Positions 36,298 through 45,337 of a DNA stretch of 64,000 nucleotides are shown here, piece after piece (position 1 is the first letter of the stretch; each line of letters starts with the position of its first letter). Below the pieces are notes generated by a model. That model made no database searches, was not told the DNA's origin, and worked only from the letters and a program-made list of their open reading frames with translations. Location: the NCBI RefSeq assembly GCF_047246645.1, contig NZ_JBFOKR010000005.1, positions 62,001 to 126,000 of the forward strand. Reading direction: 5' to 3'. Made by a program: the position numbers and the translations under genes. The stretch is from Ferdinandcohnia sp047246645. Lineage in GTDB: Bacteria; Bacillota; Bacilli; Bacillales; Bacillaceae_L.

Positions 36298-36324
36298 AAA
36301 AAAACCCTTCATTTACAAAGGGTC
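36298..36324 (-). terminator. Terminator of the VOC gene
   Basis: Reverse-strand stem ACCCTT / AAGGGT followed by T7. Confidence 0.75.
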
Positions 36325-36349
36325 TTTTCCGTTGAGTTTATGTACAATT

Positions 36350-36721
36350 TTAACGGTGCTGATCGACAAGAATTAAATTACCATCCGGGTCTTCAATTGT
36401 AAAATGTGCAGGCCCCTCACTTGATAAATCTGCTTCAGAACTAAAAACAACTCCTTTTTCCTTAAGCTGTTTTTGGAGTTCCCTAACGTCTGTAAATGAA
36501 TCAATATTTTCGGCATTTTGATTCCAGCCGGGATTAAACGTTAGTATGTTTTTATCAAACATTCCTTGGAATAATCCAATAACGCAACCTTCATTCTTCA
36601 TGATAAGCCAATTCTGAGAAATATCCCCTCCAAATGATTGGAATCCTAAGTTCTCGTAAAATTCCTTTGAAGCAGATATGTCTTTTACATTTAAACTTAC
36701 AGAAAATGCTCCTAGTTTCAT
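36350..36721 (-). CDS. VOC-fold protein
   Basis: A 123-aa glyoxalase/bleomycin-resistance fold protein. The first module is FSVSLNVKDISASKEFYENL. The second ends HFTIEDPDGNLILVDQH, where the DPDGN turn and following acidic or His position are typical of the family. The predicted metal ligand at the first strand is not an obvious His, so metal binding is uncertain. An AGGGGAG site precedes the ATG. It is not in an operon. Substrate is unknown. Confidence 0.82.
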   Translation of the reverse strand: MKLGAFSVSLNVKDISASKEFYENLGFQSFGGDISQNWLIMKNEGCVIGLFQGMFDKNILTFNPGWNQNAENIDSFTDVRELQKQLKEKGVVFSSEADLSSEGPAHFTIEDPDGNLILVDQHR

Positions 36722-37087
36722 AGTTCTCCCCTTTTTTTTGACTTGGAAAAATTACCTTATCTTCAGTATATAACTCTATTAAACAGAAATATACATGCTT
36801 AGTGGATTAAACAAATAACTTTCCATGCAGGACTCTGATTATCATTGTTGAATAATTGTATAAATAGTCTGGTCGATAGGAATTAGTGGGTAGAATCTAA
36901 GGAGGGGGGATAAGAGTATTCGGTGCGATTTGCAGGGTAAATGTTTGTACTTTTATTGGTCGCGGTAGCAATGCGGATTACTTATTTATTTGAGAGAAAA
37001 TCTTTACACCAATGCTGGTTATCATGTCCTTACATTTACAGTAATGGGCACAATTTTAGGGTTATGGAGATAAGGGAGGTAGTTAGA

Positions 37088-37795
37088 ATGACATACGAGG
37101 AGATCATGCAAAAGCTAGAGGAATTAGGTTCCGGTCAAACAAAGAAGATCTATACAAATCATGGAGTGAAAGAACCATATTTTGGCGTTAAAATAGGAGA
37201 CTTGAAAAAACTCGTAAAGTACGTGAAAAAGGACCAAGAATTGGCTTTACAATTATATAATTCAGGAAACCATGACGCCATGTATTTAGCTGGACTTTCG
37301 GTCAATCCGAAGCTGATATCGAAAGAGACGTTACAGGAGTGGGCGAAGAAAGCCTACTGGTATTTGTTAGCGGAATACACGGTCGCCGGGGTAGCAGCAG
37401 AAAGTAGTTATGCTCTTGAGCTGGCTCGCGAATGGATGAAATCAGAAGTAGAAATGATTGCCGTTGCCGGCTGGAATACATATGCAAACTATCTATCAAT
37501 AACACCTGATGAAGAACTTGATATTCAGGAAGTAAAGGGCCTGTTAAGACAAGTGAAAGATACAATCCATGATGAAAAAAATAGGGTTCGGTATGTGATG
37601 AATGGATTTGTGTTGTCAGTTGGTTGCTACGTAAAGGAACTCACAGAGGAAGCAAAGCAAGTTGCAGAGCATATTGGAAAGGTGCATGTTGATGTCGGAA
37701 ATACAGCATGTAAAGTACCAATGGCAACAGACTATATTAAAAAAGTTGAATTAAAAGACCGTGTAGGATTGAAACGAAAAACATGTATTTGTTAA
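37088..37795 (+). CDS. DNA alkylation repair (AlkD-like HEAT-repeat) protein
   Basis: A 235-aa all-helical protein of the AlkD-like family, which wraps DNA with tandem HEAT-like helix pairs. Characteristic parts are YFGVKIGDLKKLVKYVKKD near the N-terminus, then repeated helical hairpins with Trp/Ala packing (EWMKSEVEMIAVAGWNTYA). Some family members excise alkylated bases; others lack activity and are of unknown function. The C-terminus CKVPMATDYIKKVE is common in this subgroup. GGGAGGT precedes the ATG at 37088; an open frame reaching upstream has no site. Confidence 0.82.
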   Translation: MTYEEIMQKLEELGSGQTKKIYTNHGVKEPYFGVKIGDLKKLVKYVKKDQELALQLYNSGNHDAMYLAGLSVNPKLISKETLQEWAKKAYWYLLAEYTVAGVAAESSYALELAREWMKSEVEMIAVAGWNTYANYLSITPDEELDIQEVKGLLRQVKDTIHDEKNRVRYVMNGFVLSVGCYVKELTEEAKQVAEHIGKVHVDVGNTACKVPMATDYIKKVELKDRVGLKRKTCIC

Positions 37796-37811
37796 GTAAA
37801 GTAAGGTAATG

Positions 37812-37840
37812 AAAGGAGCTACCAAATTTCGGTAGCTTTA
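37812..37840. terminator. Terminator between convergent AlkD-like and TetR genes
   Basis: Stem AGCTACC / GGTAGCT flanked by AAA and TTT, so usable by both strands. Confidence 0.72.
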
Positions 37841-37864
37841 ATTGGTTCAGTTTTACGTAAGGTC

Positions 37865-38740
37865 CTAAGCTCCACTTTTTAAGTAATACCAAAGCATATT
37901 AATAAAGGTGTGAACTTGTGTTTCAATTTTGGTTCCGTTAAACTGTTTTTGGAATGGTTTTAGTAATGGCTGGAGAACGATTTTTCGTATACGCTCACGC
38001 TGGAGTTCGTCCATTATTGCATTGTATAAATCTTGTTGTTCTTCATTAAATGTATGATGCGAATGGAGGTGTTCAGCCATTTCTTTTAATTCCTGTAGAG
38101 TTACCACTTTTTTATCAATTTTGCTTCGCATTAAGTCGATAGCAGAGTAGTTTAATAACGATGTATTATTTGCTTTCATATGTTCAAAAATTAATTCTAA
38201 GTAAGATAATATAACATTTACTAAATGAGTTAATGAAAAGGTGTTGTTTGTTAGTCGCATCGTAAATAGTATATGCTGAAGCATACCGTAAAATAAAATG
38301 GTACCTTCAAATGCATATTCCCGAATATCTTCCCCAATAACCTCAATCAACCGATTTGCCAGCCAGTCCATTTCATAGACTCGATGATGGAGGACCAGCT
38401 TTTTTAGGTCAGTTTCCGTTGAAGACAATATGTTCTCAAATAAAGCATGTAAGTTACGTTCTTCGTTTAATCGCATTAAGATTGTAATTTGCTCTATAAA
38501 AACGTCTCGATCCTTAGAATCCTTTCCAACTTGAATAGCAATTCGCTGTTGGCTTGCATCATAGCGAAGAAACTCAAGAATATCTGCTATACAATCATTT
38601 TTAGAATTGAAGTAGTTATAAAACGTTCCTTTTGAAATATTGGCTTTTTCAATAATGTCCTGGACTGAGGTTTGCAGGATTCCTTTTTCAACAAACAAGC
38701 TTAGTGCAATATCAGCCACTCTTCGTTTTCGGTTATTCAT
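37865..38740 (-). CDS. TetR-family repressor, long C-terminal domain (YcnC-like)
   Basis: A 291-aa regulator, longer than the usual 190-210. The N-terminal HTH is standard: IALSLFVEKGILQTSVQDII then ANISKGTFYNYFNSK. The large all-helical remainder is the ligand-binding and dimerisation part. It is divergent from an EmrB-type drug pump, and two identical-architecture palindromes lie between the genes. It therefore almost certainly represses the pump and perhaps itself. Size and partner recall B. subtilis YcnC/YcnB. A GGGAGG site precedes the ATG. Confidence 0.9.
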   Translation of the reverse strand: MNNRKRRVADIALSLFVEKGILQTSVQDIIEKANISKGTFYNYFNSKNDCIADILEFLRYDASQQRIAIQVGKDSKDRDVFIEQITILMRLNEERNLHALFENILSSTETDLKKLVLHHRVYEMDWLANRLIEVIGEDIREYAFEGTILFYGMLQHILFTMRLTNNTFSLTHLVNVILSYLELIFEHMKANNTSLLNYSAIDLMRSKIDKKVVTLQELKEMAEHLHSHHTFNEEQQDLYNAIMDELQRERIRKIVLQPLLKPFQKQFNGTKIETQVHTFINMLWYYLKSGA

Positions 38741-38801
38741 GGCGTCCTCCCGTTGAACTCTGGTATAACTAGTATAATTTTCCCGAACTAGAAAAACAAT
38801 A

Positions 38802-38820
38802 TTTATACTATGAGTATAAA
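38802..38820. promoter_or_regulatory. Probable TetR operator 1
   Basis: Perfect 19-bp palindrome TTTATACTATGAGTATAAA in the divergent promoter region. It shares its arms and spacing with the second site at 38833. Confidence 0.72.
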
Positions 38821-38832
38821 GTTATTGTATTT

Positions 38833-38851
38833 TTTATACAATCGGTATAAA
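38833..38851. promoter_or_regulatory. Probable TetR operator 2
   Basis: Palindrome TTTATAC-N5-GTATAAA, with the same arms as operator 1. The centres are 31 bp apart, about three helical turns, so dimers could bind the same face of the DNA. Confidence 0.72.
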
Positions 38852-38898
38852 ATGTATCAAGTCAAAGAAAATTTATTAAGACTAGAGGGATGGATAAT

Positions 38899-40410
38899 AT
38901 GGATACTACTTTCCAACATAAAAAAACACCATATTTAATGATCGCTGTCTTGTTCGTGGGTGCATTTGTTTCGTTTTTAAATAACTCGTTATTAAACGTG
39001 GCATTGCCGTCTATTATGATAGATTTAGAGATTGAAAATTACTCAACGGTACAATGGCTAGCTACAGGATATATGCTTGTAAGTGGTGTATTAATTCCTG
39101 CATCAGCATTTTTAATTACACGATTTTCGAATCGTAGTTTATACATTGCATCAATGGTTATATTTACGTTAGGAACGGCGTTAGCAGCATTTGCGCCGAA
39201 CTTCGGTTTCTTACTAGCTGGACGTATGGTTCAAGCGGCTGGTTCAGCTGTAATGGGGCCATTGTTAATGAACGTTATGTTAGTAAGCTTTCCACGTGAA
39301 AAACGTGGTGCTGCAATGGGAATTTTCGGATTAGTTATGATAACAGCTCCTGCAATCGGACCAACATTATCTGGTTACATTGTTGAATATTATGACTGGC
39401 GTGTGCTTTTTGAAATGATCCTTCCATTAGCAGTTATTAGCTTATTATTAGCTGTTTGGAAGCTCGATAATGTGATGGAACAAGATAAAACTGCAACAGT
39501 TGATTATCTTTCTGTTGTATTGTCTGTAATTGGTTTTGGTGGATTACTGTACGGATGTAGTTCAGCTAGCTCAGATGGCTGGACAGATGGAGTTGTCTTA
39601 GCGACGTTGATTATCGGAGGTATTGCTTTACTTGCATTTATTCTTCGTCAATTACGAATTGAAAAGCCACTGTTAGATTTACGCGTTTACAAGTATCCAA
39701 TGTTTGCTCTTGGATCAGTTATTGCAATTGTAAACTCAGTAGCGATGTTTTCAGGGATGATTTTAACTCCTGCATATGTACAAAGTGTACGTGGTATTTC
39801 ACCACTTGATTCAGGGTTAATGATGTTACCTGGAGCAATTATAATGGGGATCATGTCACCTATTACAGGAAAGTTGTTTGATAAATTTGGTCCAAGAATT
39901 CTAGCGGTAGTAGGTCTTACAATTACAGCTATTTCAACCTACATGCTAGCACATTTACAAATTGACTCTAGTTATGGCTATATCATCTTTATTTATTCTT
40001 TACGTTTGTTTGGTATGTCAATGGTTATGATGCCGATTATGACAAATGGGCTTAACCAGTTACCAACCGTAATGAATCCACATGGTACAGCGCTAAACAA
40101 CACAGCGCAACAAGTTTCCGGTTCTATCGGTACAGCTGTGTTAATCACAATTATGAACTCTGTAACTAAAACTGAAGCTGAAAGCTTAATGAAGACCGTC
40201 GATCCTACAACATTAACTGAAGCTTCCACTGCTGCTTTAACACAGCAAGCATTACTAGCAGGTATTCAATATTCTTTTTATATAACGTTTATAATTAATA
40301 TAATCGTTCTAATCATGGCATTGTTTGTAAAACGTGTTGATACAAGTGCAGAAGCAGTAAGTAAGATTGAAAATATGAATCAAAAGTCTTCAAAGCCTGC
40401 AACAGTATAG
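38899..40410 (+). CDS. MFS multidrug efflux pump, DHA2 (EmrB/QacA) family
   Basis: A protein of about 503 aa with 14 predicted transmembrane helices, as expected for the DHA2 group. Motif D1 is visible as FLNNSLLNVALPSIMIDL in the first helix. Motif A appears as LITRFSNRSLYIAS after helix 2, and motif C as GIFGLVMITAPAIGPTLSG in helix 5. It exports drugs or toxic metabolites using the proton gradient. I prefer the ATG at 38899 because the AGAGGG site is well spaced to it; ATG 38890 is too close. It is controlled by the divergent TetR gene. Confidence 0.93.
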   Translation: MDTTFQHKKTPYLMIAVLFVGAFVSFLNNSLLNVALPSIMIDLEIENYSTVQWLATGYMLVSGVLIPASAFLITRFSNRSLYIASMVIFTLGTALAAFAPNFGFLLAGRMVQAAGSAVMGPLLMNVMLVSFPREKRGAAMGIFGLVMITAPAIGPTLSGYIVEYYDWRVLFEMILPLAVISLLLAVWKLDNVMEQDKTATVDYLSVVLSVIGFGGLLYGCSSASSDGWTDGVVLATLIIGGIALLAFILRQLRIEKPLLDLRVYKYPMFALGSVIAIVNSVAMFSGMILTPAYVQSVRGISPLDSGLMMLPGAIIMGIMSPITGKLFDKFGPRILAVVGLTITAISTYMLAHLQIDSSYGYIIFIYSLRLFGMSMVMMPIMTNGLNQLPTVMNPHGTALNNTAQQVSGSIGTAVLITIMNSVTKTEAESLMKTVDPTTLTEASTAALTQQALLAGIQYSFYITFIINIIVLIMALFVKRVDTSAEAVSKIENMNQKSSKPATV

Positions 40411-40450
40411 GGTAAGCAAAACAAAATTAATAAATATAAGTAACTGTCTA

Positions 40451-40489
40451 AAGCAGTCTAATTTAGAAATAAATTAGACTGCTTTTTTT
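40451..40489 (+). terminator. Terminator after the MFS gene
   Basis: Stem AAGCAGTCTAATTT / AAATTAGACTGCTT with T7. Confidence 0.88.
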
Positions 40490-40984
40490 GGTGGTCTGGG
40501 TTTGGGGTTTGCTCGAATTGGGAGGAAGGATAGTTAACAGGTTAACTTTTACTCCTTTTTGTTATTACAATAGGTGATTTTATTTAATTTAATCTCCTAT
40601 ATCGATAGATTTCTATTACTTCTTTGTCACTTATTTGACAATGGTTGAGATTTGACCATCTAGGCTACTGCTAGGGATATTATTTTCGATTTATGCATTT
40701 TAGCAATTTTAAAACGTATGTTTTCAATGCCTTAAGATGTTACAACAAAAAAAGAGTAGTCATATCAGTTTGGTCTTACTCTCATGCCTAGAGCACATAA
40801 AGGTTAAGAAAAGGGAGAAGGAGTATAGCAAAAGACAAAATTAATAGTAAAGCATTGTAGGTTAGTATATAAATAGGATTGAATAGTAATAATCTGGAAT
40901 TTTATATGATATGATAGATATTGGGTTACTACCCCTTTCTGAAGAATCCGGGGTTATAATAGCAAGGTTCAATGGGGGGATTAG
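40490..40984. other. Intergenic region without a supported gene
   Basis: About 495 bases. There is a purine-rich GGGAGAAGGAG at about 40813 with no start codon at a useful distance. A small CCCC...GGGG hairpin sits near 40930-40955, just before the next gene's ribosome site. Otherwise nothing. Confidence 0.45.
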
Positions 40985-41554
40985 ATGAAAACGTGGCTAT
41001 GGATTATTGGGATAACGATTCTTGTCATTGGATCAGCAGCACTCGCATTTGGCGCGTATAAAATGTTTGAAAGCACTGGTGGAGAACATTCAAAAACAGT
41101 TTTAGAAGCAAAGGGTAAGCCTTCCGCAAAAGACAAAGAAAAAGAATTTAAGGAACAAACGAGAAAAGTAAACGGCATTACCTTTGATTTGAAGTTGGAT
41201 TCTTCTTCATCAGAATATGATGTTATTGTGGCCATGCATAAAATGACTCATCAAAAGGTTTAAGCAGAAGATAAATGGGGAACAACTCCGATGATTCCAG
41301 ATACTATTAATAAAATACATGAGATTCTAATAAAGAGTGATTTTAAAAGAAAAAAAGACTTACTGGAAATTATCGAGCGTTGGAAAATTGGGGACTTTAG
41401 CCGTGCTGACGATGACCATAATTACTTTTGGGATTATCAAAATGGAACCGTCGGCAAAGCCTACGGGTTAATGAATGAAGCCGAAGAACGAGAGTTTATA
41501 TTAAATAATTTTGGTGAAGAGTATTTACCAGAATCTTTTACAAATAATGAATAA
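40985..41554 (+). pseudogene. DUF6241-like membrane-anchored protein interrupted by an in-frame stop
   Basis: Two consecutive open frames, 40985-41263 and 41264-41554, lie in the same reading frame, separated only by a TAA at 41261-41263. Read through, they give a single protein of about 189 residues. It has an N-terminal membrane anchor (WLWIIGITILVIGSAALAF), a charged spacer, then MHKMTHQKV-x-AEDKWGTTPM and a conserved tail with HNYFWDYQNGTVGKAYGLM. I recall this layout from DUF6241 proteins of Bacillaceae, where a Lys usually follows HQKV. AAA to TAA would be one substitution. Function of the family is unknown. GGGGGGA precedes the ATG. Confidence 0.72.
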
Positions 41555-41740
41555 AATCATTATGCAGTCTTAAAATGCTAGGGTTAGTGTTTTGGGCTGT
41601 TTTTTTGTATACAGGTTTTAGAACTTACGTTTAATTCGAGGATTCCTAGCCAACTACTTTTAAAACAATCTAGGATATTATTAAAGGGAAAAAGCTCATT
41701 TTATAGAATATATCTAATAATTACGTGAAAAGGTGCATAT

Positions 41741-42508
41741 ATGAAAAAAACAATTCTTATTTTTTTAACACAATTTATCATTCTTAGTTTATATTTTAAT
41801 CTTTTTCCTTTCATTCTTCCTATGAATGATGTATTCCGGTTTTTCCATATTATTTTATTTTTTCCAATTGCGTATTTTGTTGCAAGGGTTTTTAGTAAGG
41901 GTGACATTAGGATCTATGGGGTTGTTTTTTACAAAGGCTGGGGAAAAAATAGTCTAATAGGTTTTATAATTGGTGCATTTTTTTGGACGATTTTATTCGG
42001 TTCTTATATTGCCTTAGGGAAGTATGAAATACTGGGTTTTAAGTCAATAAACGAGAGCGTTTTCCCAATGTTTGCAGTATTATTTGGCTTTGGGACAGGG
42101 TCACTTATAAATGACATGCTGACAAGGGGGCTTGTCTTCCATCATTTTAAGGATAAATTATCAGTTCCAACCGTTTTTGTTATCTCTATATTGTTATATG
42201 CCTTTGACGATGTGTGGTACGCAGGCTTTAGTATACAAAACACGATATTTTCAATTGTTCTTGGTTTAAGTTTAACGTATGTTTTTTATAAAACGAATTC
42301 AATTTGGGTAAATACAGGGATTCACTTTGGACTGAATGTTGTATATGGACTTTTTTATGGTGTAAGTGGTAAACCAGGTGATGGAATTTTTATGTTCAAA
42401 GAGACTTCGACAGATGTATGGTTTGGGTGGTTATCATCGCTAATTTCAATAGGAATACTAGTAGCTGTTCTGATGACGACTCGCTATTACACTGTGTATA
42501 AAAAATAA
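41741..42508 (+). CDS. CPBP-family membrane protein with degenerate catalytic motif
   Basis: A 255-aa protein with about seven to eight membrane helices. It matches the CPBP/Abi intramembrane protease family in topology and C-terminal motifs, including the HFGLN of motif 3 (NTGIHFGLNVVYG). However, the usual motif 1 EExxxR is replaced by NDMLTRG in GSLINDMLTRGLVFHH, so the two catalytic Glu are missing. It may therefore be a non-proteolytic member. The start ATG follows AAAGG weakly. A terminator lies directly after the stop. Confidence 0.72.
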   Translation: MKKTILIFLTQFIILSLYFNLFPFILPMNDVFRFFHIILFFPIAYFVARVFSKGDIRIYGVVFYKGWGKNSLIGFIIGAFFWTILFGSYIALGKYEILGFKSINESVFPMFAVLFGFGTGSLINDMLTRGLVFHHFKDKLSVPTVFVISILLYAFDDVWYAGFSIQNTIFSIVLGLSLTYVFYKTNSIWVNTGIHFGLNVVYGLFYGVSGKPGDGIFMFKETSTDVWFGWLSSLISIGILVAVLMTTRYYTVYKK

Positions 42509-42535
42509 AAGCATTTGCCAATAAACAAATGCTTT
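42508..42535. terminator. Terminator after the CPBP gene
   Basis: Stem AAAGCATTTG / CAAATGCTTT, A/T-flanked on both sides. Confidence 0.75.
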
Positions 42536-42565
42536 AAGTGTAGTACACAAACTTAGCAAGAAGAA

Positions 42566-42886
42566 CTATTTGATTAAACGATATTTCCCTAATATAGGTA
42601 ACGGTTTCTCGTCGCCTTTTGCAGCGTTTATGATTCCTAAGATTGCTAAAGCTAATACAAGTAAATTACCTAATGGAAGGATAATCATCCAACCTATGAA
42701 TGGGATGATTGTGCCAACGATATTTATACCTACTGCTAATAAGAAAAGAAGGAGTCCTTGATTTGCATGATACATCGCAAATGTAGATTCTCTGGCTGCT
42801 AATAATGGAAGAAAGAAGATGATATACGCTAATATTGCCATGACCTTATTATCTTCTACATCCTTAATTCGATTCTGATTTTCCAC
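42566..42886 (-). CDS. DUF4870 / Tic20-like membrane protein
   Basis: A 106-aa protein with three hydrophobic segments. The sequence AYIIFFLPLLAARES then FAMYHANQGLLLFLL is the hallmark of this family of small membrane proteins. The rest is LPLGNLLVLALAILGIINA and a short Lys-rich tail. Function is not known. The start is GTG with AAGGTGG upstream. It stands alone, convergent with the CPBP gene. Confidence 0.85.
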   Translation of the reverse strand: MENQNRIKDVEDNKVMAILAYIIFFLPLLAARESTFAMYHANQGLLLFLLAVGINIVGTIIPFIGWMIILPLGNLLVLALAILGIINAAKGDEKPLPILGKYRLIK

Positions 42887-43042
42887 AGTTCCACCACCTT
42901 ATTCTGAAATAGATACATAGACATATATATTAAAAACATCAAATAAGAGTTCCTGCTTATATCACATATGACAAAAGAAATAGTGAAAATAAGTCATTAA
43001 GGCTACAGATATATAATTTATTAGAATAGGGGGTTTTTTAGA

Positions 43043-43231
43043 ATGTTAGAGTGTCCAAAGTGTGGGAGTAAGGATATTGGGAAGGGCAAACATTCGGGTT
43101 ATGCGGTTATACACCCAATAAACAAAATGAGTTTGGGGTCAGACATTATCTATAATATCTGCACAAACTGTGGCTATATTATAGATTCCTATGTTACAAA
43201 ACCAGAAAAGTTTAAAAACACTAAATTCTAG
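43043..43231 (+). CDS. Small zinc-ribbon protein
   Basis: A 62-aa protein with two CxxC knuckles, CPKCGSKD at residues 4-11 and CTNCGY at about 39-44, a classic zinc ribbon. Residues between the knuckles are Gly/Lys/His-rich. Such small ribbons often act as nucleic-acid or protein-binding adaptors. The gene lies 16 bases before the DinB-like gene and probably shares its transcript. No exact function is known. Confidence 0.82.
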   Translation: MLECPKCGSKDIGKGKHSGYAVIHPINKMSLGSDIIYNICTNCGYIIDSYVTKPEKFKNTKF

Positions 43232-43247
43232 AGGAGAGTGAAAAATA

Positions 43248-43733
43248 ATGATTGAAATAAATAATCAAATTAGAGAAGAGCTTCTATCTCTAGTAGAAGG
43301 GTTGACTGATGAACAACTAAATACTTGTGTAGAAGAAGGGTCATGGACCATTGCGCAGGTACTGGAACATTTGTATTTACTTGAAAAGTCAGTCACAAAC
43401 CTTATCCAACGTAAATTAGAGTCTGCTACAATTAAACCTGTAGTAACCAAACCATTAAAACATACACTCAACAGAAGCTTAAAAATAGACGCTCCATCAT
43501 TTTTAGTGCCGAAAGAGGACTTTCTTTCTTTAATAAAGATAAAGGGAATGCTCAAAGAATCGAGAGTAGGGTTCCTCAAATCATTTGAAGGAGTTGAACG
43601 CTCGTTATTAGAACAGAAATCTTATGTTCATCCTATCTTTGGGGACTTAAACTTAGCGCAGTGGATTGAATTTATTGGGTTACACGAGCAACGACATATG
43701 GAGCAAATAAAGGAGATTAAAGAAAAATTATAG
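43248..43733 (+). CDS. DinB-family protein
   Basis: A 161-aa four-helix-bundle protein of the DinB/YfiT superfamily. Metal-ligand His are present at the expected places: VLEHLYLLEKS in the second helix, and LHEQRHMEQIKEI near the C-terminus. The family includes damage-inducible and thiol-transferase enzymes, such as bacillithiol S-transferases. Either is possible. AGAGGAGAG precedes the ATG. It follows the zinc-ribbon gene closely and ends in a terminator. Confidence 0.88.
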   Translation: MIEINNQIREELLSLVEGLTDEQLNTCVEEGSWTIAQVLEHLYLLEKSVTNLIQRKLESATIKPVVTKPLKHTLNRSLKIDAPSFLVPKEDFLSLIKIKGMLKESRVGFLKSFEGVERSLLEQKSYVHPIFGDLNLAQWIEFIGLHEQRHMEQIKEIKEKL

Positions 43734-43739
43734 ATGGCA

Positions 43740-43775
43740 AGGCTGATTCAGTAATCTGAGTTGGCCTCTTTTTTT
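43740..43775 (+). terminator. Terminator after the DinB gene
   Basis: Stem AGGC...TCAG / CTGA...GCCT with wobble pairs and T7. Confidence 0.68.
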
Positions 43776-44070
43776 GGAGTTTAATTTAGGATTTATTACA
43801 CCCCGAAAAATAGCTACTTTACGACTACTAAAGAAAGAAAATCGTTCCTTTGAACCAATGTGAAAATGGAGAGCAGAGTTTATAATTGGTTAACGAATAT
43901 TATAAATATTCGGATAAGATTTATCGGAGGTGGTTATTTTCAAATATTTTTAAAGTAATTCTTATTTCCGCAAAAAAATCTTCCAAGTACACCTACCTTT
44001 TCTATACTACTATTCTTATAAAATTTCTAGATTCTTTACCTACATATAAAAAAGAAAAGAGGGAAATGAT
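43776..44070. other. Leader of the subtilisin gene
   Basis: About 295 bases. A 62-codon TTG-initiated frame covers part of it but has no ribosome site and no recognisable product. The subtilisin promoter must lie here. Confidence 0.4.
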
Positions 44071-45324
44071 TTGAAAACTTTAACAAAGACAATGTCTGTT
44101 ATTTTGGTAGCCGTATTTCTTTATTCAGTGTTTGCAATGGGGGTTTTTGCTGCGCCTAGTCAAGACAAATCCCCTTCAAAAGACGTGCGTATTTTAATCC
44201 AGCCTCTCAAAATGACAGATAAAGCAAAGTTGATGTCTGACTATGGAGCGCGTTGGGACTTTGCAGGTAAAGGCTTTACGACAACTGTTAATGAAAATCA
44301 GTATGCAGCACTTTTAAAAAATAAAAATCTTAAAGTTACTTTAGTTGATACAGTGTCAATTAACGCCAAGCCTCAGCCAGGTGCAGGTGCAGCCCCAACA
44401 GATCGTACACCTTGGGGAATTGAAGCAATCTATGACAATGCCAGTATCTCAGCAACTGACGGTGGAGATAACATTCGTGTTGCTGTATTAGATACTGGAA
44501 CATTAATTACACACCCAGATTTACAAGCAAATGCGGAACAATGTAAGGATTTCAGCCAAAGTAAATCTCCGATTGTTAATGGGCAATGTTCTGATAAAAA
44601 TGGTCATGGTACACATGTTGCTGGGACGGTATTAGCAAATGGTGGTTCAGGTACTGGGATATATGGTGTAGCTCCTGATGCTAAGCTATGGGCATATAAA
44701 GTATTAGGTAATAGCGGATTTGGCTATTCAGACGATATTGCTGGAGCGATTCGCCATGCTGCGGATGAGGGGAAGAAAAATGGAGTAAAGGTTGTTATTT
44801 CAATGTCTCTTGGTTCGAGTTCAAAGGATACACTAATTGCAGATGCTGTCACATATGCAGTTAATAACGGTGCTTTAGTTGTTGCGGCAGCGGGTAATGA
44901 AGGCCCAGCTCCAAATACTATTGGATACCCAGGAGGTCTTCATAATGCAATTGCAGTTGCAGCGTTGGAGGATGTTCAACAAAATGGTAACTATCGTGTA
45001 GCTGACTTCTCCTCAAGAGGTAATCCAAATACTGATGGCGATTATGTAATCGGTGAAGGAGATGTTGAATTATCAGCACCTGGACGTGCGATTGAATCAA
45101 CATGGAGTGATGGGACGTATAATACAATTAGTGGAACTTCAATGGCTACTCCTCATATTTCAGGGTTAGCAGCAAAAATCTGGGCTGAAAATCCAAGTTT
45201 GACAAATCATCAATTACGTTTGGAACTTCAAAACCGTGCAAAAAGCAATGACATTCAAGGTGGGCAATATGCTGGAGCAGGAGATGATATTGCTTCAGGA
45301 TTTGGATTCCCGTTAGCAAGATAA
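44071..45324 (+). CDS. Secreted subtilisin-like serine protease (S8)
   Basis: A 417-aa prepro-enzyme. A signal peptide covers residues 1-28 (ending VFA). An I9-like propeptide to about 110 contains ILIQPLKMTDKAKL. The mature S8 domain holds the triad in VLDTGT (Asp141), NGHGTHVAGT (His179) and SGTSMATPH (Ser357). Two Cys near the active domain (AEQCKDF and VNGQCSD) could form a disulfide, as in thermostable Ak.1-type subtilases. The start is TTG after AGAGGGA. It stands alone with a strong terminator. Role: extracellular protein degradation. Confidence 0.94.
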   Translation: MKTLTKTMSVILVAVFLYSVFAMGVFAAPSQDKSPSKDVRILIQPLKMTDKAKLMSDYGARWDFAGKGFTTTVNENQYAALLKNKNLKVTLVDTVSINAKPQPGAGAAPTDRTPWGIEAIYDNASISATDGGDNIRVAVLDTGTLITHPDLQANAEQCKDFSQSKSPIVNGQCSDKNGHGTHVAGTVLANGGSGTGIYGVAPDAKLWAYKVLGNSGFGYSDDIAGAIRHAADEGKKNGVKVVISMSLGSSSKDTLIADAVTYAVNNGALVVAAAGNEGPAPNTIGYPGGLHNAIAVAALEDVQQNGNYRVADFSSRGNPNTDGDYVIGEGDVELSAPGRAIESTWSDGTYNTISGTSMATPHISGLAAKIWAENPSLTNHQLRLELQNRAKSNDIQGGQYAGAGDDIASGFGFPLAR

Positions 45325-45337
45325 TAGATTGATAGAG

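Noticed and set aside
36941..37087. N-terminal extension of the AlkD-like gene, or a separate two-helix protein with a frameshift
   Set aside because: GGAGGGGGG at 36901 has no start codon at a useful distance and an in-frame stop lies before ATG 36941. The AlkD-like gene has a better start at 37088.
42090..42140. GGGACAGGGTCA and GACAAGGGGGCTTGTC resembling the GGGACA repeat family
   Set aside because: It lies inside the CPBP coding frame at the family motif region; the match is explained by codons for GTGSL and TRGLV.
43886..44074. 62-codon TTG-initiated frame before the subtilisin gene
   Set aside because: No ribosome site, no recognisable product, and it overlaps the subtilisin start.
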